A stretch of DNA of 64,000 nucleotides, from the NCBI GenBank assembly GCA_033856175.1, contig JAWVFK010000010.1, positions 32,580 through 96,579 on the forward strand, in the 5' to 3' direction. The stretch's first letter is position 1; each line of letters opens with the position of its first letter. The notes under the pieces were generated by a model. The model was given only the letters and a program-made list of their open reading frames with translations. It had not been told where the DNA came from and ran no database searches. Positions 59,347 through 64,000 of this stretch are shown piece after piece. Position numbers and translations under genes: made by a program. This DNA comes from JAWVFK01 sp033856175 (GTDB taxonomy: Bacteria > Actinomycetota > Thermoleophilia > Solirubrobacterales > 70-9).

Positions 59347-61212
59347 CTAGGGCCGCGGCGGCGCGTCGAACCAGTCGCAGGTGCCGGTGCCGTTCTGGAC
59401 GTCGAGCAGGCAGTTGACCAGCTCGGCCTCCTGGCCGTAGGCGCCGCCGGTGCCCGCGCTCGTCGCGCAGTCGTCGGGCAACGTGTGGGGCTCGGAGGGG
59501 GCACCGGGCTGGACCGGCGGCGGCGGTGTGCTCGTGAAGCTGCCGTTGTCGTGCCAGCAGTTGCCGGTGTTCGCCGGGTACTCGTCCCACCAGAAGTCGG
59601 TGCGGTTGGCGCCCGGAGCGCCGTCGCCATTTGGCTTCGAGGTGCCATCGGGCGCCTTGCCCATGACGTTGCCGTAGACCTCGTTGTCGTAGGAGGTCGA
59701 GGGGGGCACCGCGGACGGGTTGCAGCCCGCGAGCTGGCTCGGATCCACTCCCGCCGGGCCGCAGACGAACTGGTCGGGAACCGAGAAGATCATCACGCCG
59801 CGGCGCCAGTTGTCCCAGAAGCGGTTGTTCCGAATGACGTTGCCGTTGCCGCCGGCGATCATCAGCCCGTCGCCGACGGGTGCGATCGTCGAGGAGATGA
59901 CGTCGTTCGGGTCGGCGTTGGGCGGATAGGTGTCGAAGTTGTTCGAGTAGAAGTTGTTGTGCTCGATCAGGTCGGAGTCCTGCGGGTAGCCGGGGTGGCC
60001 GGGGGCCGTGAAGACATCGGTGGTGAAGCCCTGGCTGTTGTCGTAGAAGTTGTTGTGGTCGACGTGGATGGCATTGCCGTCGGTGCCGGAGTAGCCCTGA
60101 GTGTTGTGATGCGAGTCGCAGTGGTGGATGCGCTGGTTGTAGCGGAACTTTGGCTCGACCGCGGTGTCTCGCTGGCTGCCGGTCTCGGCCCCCGCCCCCG
60201 GGTAGAGACCGGCGTCGCCGCTGCCCTTGGCCTCGCAGTTCTGCATCACGCCGTGGTCCTCGACGAAGGTGAGGACGCCGTACTCGCCGGCGTAGAAGGT
60301 CTTGAAGCGATCGAGCAGGTAGCCGTCGGCCTCCATCACGTAGATCGCGTGCTCGTTGACATGGCGAATCGTCATGTTGCGCAGGACGAAGCCATCGGCG
60401 CGGTCGGCGCGGACGCCGACGTCCTTGACTCCCTGTCCGGGCCCGTGGTTGCCGGTCTTCGCGTCGCCGCCCTCGACGATCACGTCGTCGGCGCTCACCC
60501 CGGAGCCCTCGAGCTGGACGTTGCAGCGGATGCAGGCACCGAGATCGGGAATGCCGTGACGATCGCTCGCCGGCGGCTGGGGCGGCGAGCCGTTGGGCCT
60601 GCGGCCCATCACCGCGATCAGGTTCTGGTCGTTCGGGCACTTGTACTGGTAGCGATAGGAGAGGGCGCCGGTGCTGCCCTTGTCGTTGGTCTCCTTGAGC
60701 GACGCGCACGCCGGGTCGTCGGTCGGGGCCTTGCGTGCCGTCGGCTCCTTGTAGAGGCCCGGCATGACGACGACGCGGTCGTTGTTGCGCGATGCCATCA
60801 CGGCCGTCTGGATCTCACTGAAGCCGCAGCGCCGCATCAACTGCTTATTGATGCTCAGCAGCCGCGCCGCGCCAGTCCGGCTGAGGCTGCGGTGATCATG
60901 AGGCCGGATGTCGTAGCCGTGCCGGCGTGCCCGGGCGATCGCGTCGCGCACCTTGCCGAGCGAGCCGTGCTGACAGACGACGCGCGTGTTGCCCGGCGCG
61001 CCGCGATCGAGCGCCGATGCGAGCGTGCGGGCCACCGGCACCTTGCCGCCGGCCGCCGGCTTGATCGACCTGTCGGGCGCCGAGTCGGGCCAGTAGGAGG
61101 CGCGCTCGACGTGGGCCGAGGCGAGCGCCGGAATGAGCACGGCAAAGACCGCGACGAGCGCGGCGAGAAGGACCCTGGCCCTGGTCTTGACGATTCCCCC
61201 GAATCCCTGCAT
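59347..61212 (-). CDS. Secreted right-handed beta-helix protein
   Basis: A 621-residue exported protein. The signal peptide is VLLAALVAVFAVLIPALASA. From about residue 230 to 500 it has short repeats typical of a parallel beta-helix: VIVEGGDAKTGN, VLRNMTIRHVNEHAIYV, NNFYDNSQGFTTDVF, NNFYSNNFDTY and NVIRNNRFWDNWRRG, about one rung per 20-25 residues. Such folds belong to polysaccharide lyases, hydrolases and adhesins (NosD/PbH1-type). No catalytic site was identified. The C-terminal 100 residues are Pro/Gly-rich with paired Cys. Start ATG 61212 gives the signal peptide; a TACAGT box lies 11 bases upstream. Confidence 0.85.
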   Translation of the reverse strand: MQGFGGIVKTRARVLLAALVAVFAVLIPALASAHVERASYWPDSAPDRSIKPAAGGKVPVARTLASALDRGAPGNTRVVCQHGSLGKVRDAIARARRHGYDIRPHDHRSLSRTGAARLLSINKQLMRRCGFSEIQTAVMASRNNDRVVVMPGLYKEPTARKAPTDDPACASLKETNDKGSTGALSYRYQYKCPNDQNLIAVMGRRPNGSPPQPPASDRHGIPDLGACIRCNVQLEGSGVSADDVIVEGGDAKTGNHGPGQGVKDVGVRADRADGFVLRNMTIRHVNEHAIYVMEADGYLLDRFKTFYAGEYGVLTFVEDHGVMQNCEAKGSGDAGLYPGAGAETGSQRDTAVEPKFRYNQRIHHCDSHHNTQGYSGTDGNAIHVDHNNFYDNSQGFTTDVFTAPGHPGYPQDSDLIEHNNFYSNNFDTYPPNADPNDVISSTIAPVGDGLMIAGGNGNVIRNNRFWDNWRRGVMIFSVPDQFVCGPAGVDPSQLAGCNPSAVPPSTSYDNEVYGNVMGKAPDGTSKPNGDGAPGANRTDFWWDEYPANTGNCWHDNGSFTSTPPPPVQPGAPSEPHTLPDDCATSAGTGGAYGQEAELVNCLLDVQNGTGTCDWFDAPPRP

Positions 61213-61290
61213 GCCTTGGCTGGACTGTAGCGGGTCTCGCCCGCCGTCGTGACAGGTTGGCCGGCCAACCGGCCCCCGTGGGCGGCCGCA

Positions 61291-61296
61291 TAGACT
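61291..61296 (+). promoter_or_regulatory. TANNNT -10 box for the GMC oxidoreductase
   Basis: TAGACT, seven bases before ATG 61304. Confidence 0.6.
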
Positions 61297-61303
61297 CTCT
61301 TCC

Positions 61304-62950
61304 ATGGACTACGACTTCGACTGGCTCGTTGTCGGCTCCGGCTTCGGCGGCAGCGTCTCCGCCCTGCGGCTCGCGGAGAAGGGCTACAGCGTCGGCGTCC
61401 TCGAGTGCGGACGGCGCTTCGAGGACGAGGACTTCGCCAAGACCTCGTGGCAGCTCAGCCGCTACTACTGGATGCCCAAGCTGGGCATGAAGGGCATCTT
61501 CCGCATGACCTTCTTCAAGGACGTCGCGATCGCCTCCGGCTGCGGCGTCGGCGGCGGCAGCCTCGGCTACGCGAACACCCTCTACCGCGCCAGGCCGGCG
61601 TTCTTTCGCGATCGCCAGTGGGGCGATCTCGCCGACTGGGAGCGCGAGCTGGCACCCCACTACGAGACCGCCGAGCGGATGCTCGGCGTCACCGAGTACC
61701 CGCTCGAGGGGCCAGCCGACCTGCTGCTCAAGCAGTACGGCGACGCGCTGGGGGTCGGCGATACCTACAAGCAGACGCGGGTCGGCATCCACTTCGGCCA
61801 GTCGGGCGAGCGGGTGGCAGACCCGTTCTTCGGCGGCGAGGGGCCCGACCGCAACGGCTGCATCTTCTGCGGTAGCTGCATGATCGGCTGCCGCCACGGG
61901 GCCAAGAACACGCTGCGCAAGAACTACCTCTGGTTCGCCGAGAAGCTGGGGGTCGAGGTGAGCGCCGAGCGCACGGTCACCGACATCCGCCCGCTTGTGG
62001 CCGCCGACGGCTCAGAGGGCTACGAGATCGAGAGCGTCCGCTCAGGTGCGTGGCTGCGCAGGGATCGCCAGGTCCAGAGGGCGCGCGGCGTCGTCCTCGC
62101 CGCCGGCGCGCTCGGCACCAACAAGCTGCTGCGCGAATGCGTCGAGCGCGGCTCGCTGCCGCGCGTCTCGAAGCGGCTCGGCGAGCTCGTCCGCACCAAC
62201 AGCGAGTCGATCCTCGCCGTCACGGCGCCCGGCGACGAGCGCGACTTCAGCAAGTCGGTCGCGATCACCTCGAGCATCTATCCCGACCCCAACACCCACA
62301 TCGAGGTCGTCACCTACGGCAAGCACGCCGACTCGATGAGCGCCCTGTTCACGCTGATGACCGGCCGCGGCACGCGGCTCAGCCGGCCGCTGCTGTGGAT
62401 CGGCCAGCTGCTGCGCCACCCGATCCGGATGCTGCGAACGCTATGGCCGTTCAAGTGGTCGCGGCGGACGGTGATCCTGCTCGTGATGCAGACGCTCGAC
62501 AACGCCATCCGCCTGGTCCCGAAGCGGCGGCTGCTGCGCGCAGGGGTCGGCCTGAAGACAGAGCAGGACCCCGAGAAGCCCAACCCGACGTTCATCCCCG
62601 CTGCCAACGCTGCGGCGGAGTGGTTCGCCGCCCAGACCGGCGGCCTCGCCCAGGCCGGCCTCACCGAGGCGATATTCAACATCCCGACGACCGCCCACAT
62701 CCTCGGCGGCGCCGTGGTCGGGGCCGACGCCGAGCAGGGCGTCGTAGACGCCGAGAACCGGGTCTTCGGCTACGAGAACCTGCTGGTGACCGACGGCGCC
62801 GCGATCCCGGCCAACCCCGGCGTCAACCCGAGCCTGACGATCACGGCGCTTGCCGAGCACGCGATGGCAGCCGTCCCGCCCCGCGAGGGAGCCGAGCGCC
62901 AACTGCCCGAGGCCGCCCGCCCGGCAACGCCGGTCGCCGCGACGGTCTAG
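61304..62950 (+). CDS. GMC-family FAD oxidoreductase (cholesterol-oxidase-like)
   Basis: A 548-residue flavoprotein. The FAD site is VVGSGFGGSVSALRLAEKG (residues about 9-27), followed by the ASGCGVGGGSLGYANT segment. Near residue 186 is CIFCGSCMIGCRHGAKNT, a Cys cluster found in this subgroup of GMC enzymes. The C-terminus has HILGGAVVGA and NPGVNPSLTITALAEHAM, which hold the catalytic His/Asn pair. These enzymes oxidise sterol or other alcohols. Together with the MCE block and SCP2-like protein it suggests handling of sterol-like or terpenoid lipids, though the substrate is not shown by sequence. Confidence 0.9.
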   Translation: MDYDFDWLVVGSGFGGSVSALRLAEKGYSVGVLECGRRFEDEDFAKTSWQLSRYYWMPKLGMKGIFRMTFFKDVAIASGCGVGGGSLGYANTLYRARPAFFRDRQWGDLADWERELAPHYETAERMLGVTEYPLEGPADLLLKQYGDALGVGDTYKQTRVGIHFGQSGERVADPFFGGEGPDRNGCIFCGSCMIGCRHGAKNTLRKNYLWFAEKLGVEVSAERTVTDIRPLVAADGSEGYEIESVRSGAWLRRDRQVQRARGVVLAAGALGTNKLLRECVERGSLPRVSKRLGELVRTNSESILAVTAPGDERDFSKSVAITSSIYPDPNTHIEVVTYGKHADSMSALFTLMTGRGTRLSRPLLWIGQLLRHPIRMLRTLWPFKWSRRTVILLVMQTLDNAIRLVPKRRLLRAGVGLKTEQDPEKPNPTFIPAANAAAEWFAAQTGGLAQAGLTEAIFNIPTTAHILGGAVVGADAEQGVVDAENRVFGYENLLVTDGAAIPANPGVNPSLTITALAEHAMAAVPPREGAERQLPEAARPATPVAATV

Positions 62951-62957
62951 CGCCTAC

Positions 62958-63566
62958 CTAGCCGCCCGCCGACTCGAAGCGCCTGCCGACCTCGGCCCAG
63001 TCGACGACGTTCCACCAGGCGTCGATGTAGTCGGGGCGCTTGTTCTGGTACTTGAGGTAGTAGGCGTGCTCCCAGACGTCGATGCCCAGCAGCGGCGTCT
63101 TGCCCTCGGAGATCGGCGAGTCCTGGTTGGCGGTGCTGGTCACCTCGATGCCATCGTCGCCGCGCACCAGCCAGGCCCAGCCGGAGCCGAAGCGGCCGAT
63201 GCCGGCGTTCTTCAGCTCCTCCTTGAAGGCGTCGAAACCGCCGAACTTGGCGTCGATCGCCTCAGCCAGCGCGCCCTCGGGCTCGCCGCCCCCGTCCGGG
63301 CTCATGATCTGCCAGAAGAACGAGTGGTTGGCGTGGCCGCCGGCGTTGTTGCGGACGGGGCCCTGCTTGTCGGCGGGCAGGCTGTCGAGGCTGCGGAGAA
63401 CCTCCTCGACGTCCTTGTCGGCCCACTCGGTGCCCTCGAGGGCGGCGTTGGCCTTGTCGACGTAAGCCTGATGGTGCTTGTCGTGATGGACCCGCATCGT
63501 CGCTTCGTCGATGTGCGGCTCCAGGGCGTCGTAGCCGTAGGGCAGATCGGGGACCTCGTAAGCCAT
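62958..63566 (-). CDS. sodA: Superoxide dismutase, Mn/Fe type
   Basis: A 202-residue enzyme that converts superoxide to peroxide and oxygen. Metal ligands are in HHDKHHQAYV, GGHANHSFFW and GIDVWEHAYYLKY. GGHANH near residue 76 and QDSP further on place the active-site Gln as in Mn-type enzymes, though the metal can only be guessed. AGGAGG (63571-63576) stands four bases before ATG 63566. It follows the phosphatase gene by 55 bases. Confidence 0.95.
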   Translation of the reverse strand: MAYEVPDLPYGYDALEPHIDEATMRVHHDKHHQAYVDKANAALEGTEWADKDVEEVLRSLDSLPADKQGPVRNNAGGHANHSFFWQIMSPDGGGEPEGALAEAIDAKFGGFDAFKEELKNAGIGRFGSGWAWLVRGDDGIEVTSTANQDSPISEGKTPLLGIDVWEHAYYLKYQNKRPDYIDAWWNVVDWAEVGRRFESAGG

Positions 63567-63621
63567 CGTTCCTCCTGATTTGGGCGCTTGATTCTGGCTG
63601 CGCTGATTTGGTGAGCTTGTT

Positions 63622-64000
63622 TTAGCCGATGTAGCGCAGCACGAGCAGTGCCATGTCGTCCATCGGCGCGTCGCCGTGCTCGGCGAGAGCGGCCAGCTCG
63701 ATCCGCTCGGCGATCGCCGTCGCGCTCAGCCCGGCGCAGCCGGCGACGATCTCCTCGAGCGGCAGCAGCGGCGGCCCCTCGGGGCTGCGGAGCTCGACAA
63801 CCCCATCGGTGTAGAAGATCAGCGAATCGCCCTTGGTGAGCTCATTGGAGACGTCGGCGAGGCTGGGCTCGGGGAAGACTCCGAGCAGCGTCCCGGACTG
63901 CGTCAGGCCCTCGACCTCTCCGCTCGCGCGCAGCACCAGCGGGTGGGGGTGGCCGCCGCTGCAGGCTGCGACCTCCACCCCCGTCGGGCCGGGGATCAGC
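63622..64000 (-). CDS. SpoIIE/PP2C-type serine phosphatase, C-terminal part only
   Basis: The last 125 residues of a PP2C-like SpoIIE domain; the N-terminus lies beyond the window. AACSGGHPHPLVLR, GTLLGVFPEP, KGDSLIFYTDGVVELRSPEG and the final DDMALLVLRYIG are the conserved metal-binding segments, including the two Asp of TDGV and DDMA. Such phosphatases usually dephosphorylate anti-sigma-factor antagonists, often fused to GAF or PAS sensors, which cannot be seen here. Confidence 0.9.
   Translation of the reverse strand, partial: LIPGPTGVEVAACSGGHPHPLVLRASGEVEGLTQSGTLLGVFPEPSLADVSNELTKGDSLIFYTDGVVELRSPEGPPLLPLEEIVAGCAGLSATAIAERIELAALAEHGDAPMDDMALLVLRYIG

Noticed and set aside
59324..60709. 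A 581-codon frame that includes the lipoprotein at its end
   Set aside because: Only the last 119 codons look like a real protein (signal, lipobox); the upstream part is a shifted frame of the beta-helix gene.

Overview
The window is high-GC DNA, densely packed with genes, from an actinobacterium. My best guess is a member of the Thermoleophilia/Solirubrobacterales, because it combines an actinobacterial six-gene MCE block, many acyl-CoA genes, biotin synthesis, ECF sigma factors and many start codons that look leaderless. I cannot prove the lineage from sequence alone. No tRNA, rRNA, CRISPR array or insertion sequence was seen. No stretch over 300 bases lacks a gene; the longest gap is the 222 bases between lemA and the MCE block.

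Region 1 (1-14218) is acyl-CoA catabolism. A tight minus-strand series runs from an enoyl-CoA hydratase (8916) through an acyl-CoA carboxylase beta subunit, a beta-keto acid cleavage enzyme, a CaiB/BaiF CoA-transferase, a MerR regulator, a VOC protein, a double hotdog thioesterase and a flavoprotein. It ends beside a truncated Nit-type amidase that has its own palindromic operator. Facing it on the plus strand are two isovaleryl/long-chain-type acyl-CoA dehydrogenases, a SnoaL protein and an SDR. A peroxiredoxin and an enoyl-CoA-reductase-like SDR follow.

Region 2 (14301-21989) is mixed: an MBL lactonase-like enzyme, PlsC-type acyltransferase, glycerol kinase, glycosyltransferase, a free-standing biotinyl carrier protein, a second enoyl-CoA hydratase, a DUF2339 membrane protein with an XRE regulator behind a perfect palindrome, and a DoxX protein.

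Region 3 (21986-30084) is one 2395-residue surface protein preceded by an ECF-type sigma factor.

Region 4 (30204-42905) holds bioB-bioF-bioD and, 7.5 kb away, bioA. Between and around them are two toxin-antitoxin pairs, a MarR/MFS efflux unit, and a benzoylformate-decarboxylase-like enzyme coupled to a FAD/Fe-S 2-hydroxyacid dehydrogenase.

Region 5 (42934-48738) holds a possible WxL-like/DUF916-like surface pair divergent from an ECF sigma/DUF4349 pair, then rubredoxin (59 residues, overlapping its neighbour), NUDIX, a protein of unknown function and an SCP2-like protein.

Region 6 (48788-58171) is a run of six MCE-domain genes with no YrbE permease or ATPase beside it. Region 7 (58394-64000) has LemA, a lipoprotein plus secreted beta-helix protein, a GMC oxidoreductase, Mn-type superoxide dismutase and the C-terminal part of a SpoIIE-type phosphatase.

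A pattern across the window is a TANNNT box 6-9 bases before the start codon in over a dozen genes that mostly lack a Shine-Dalgarno sequence, which suggests widespread leaderless transcription.
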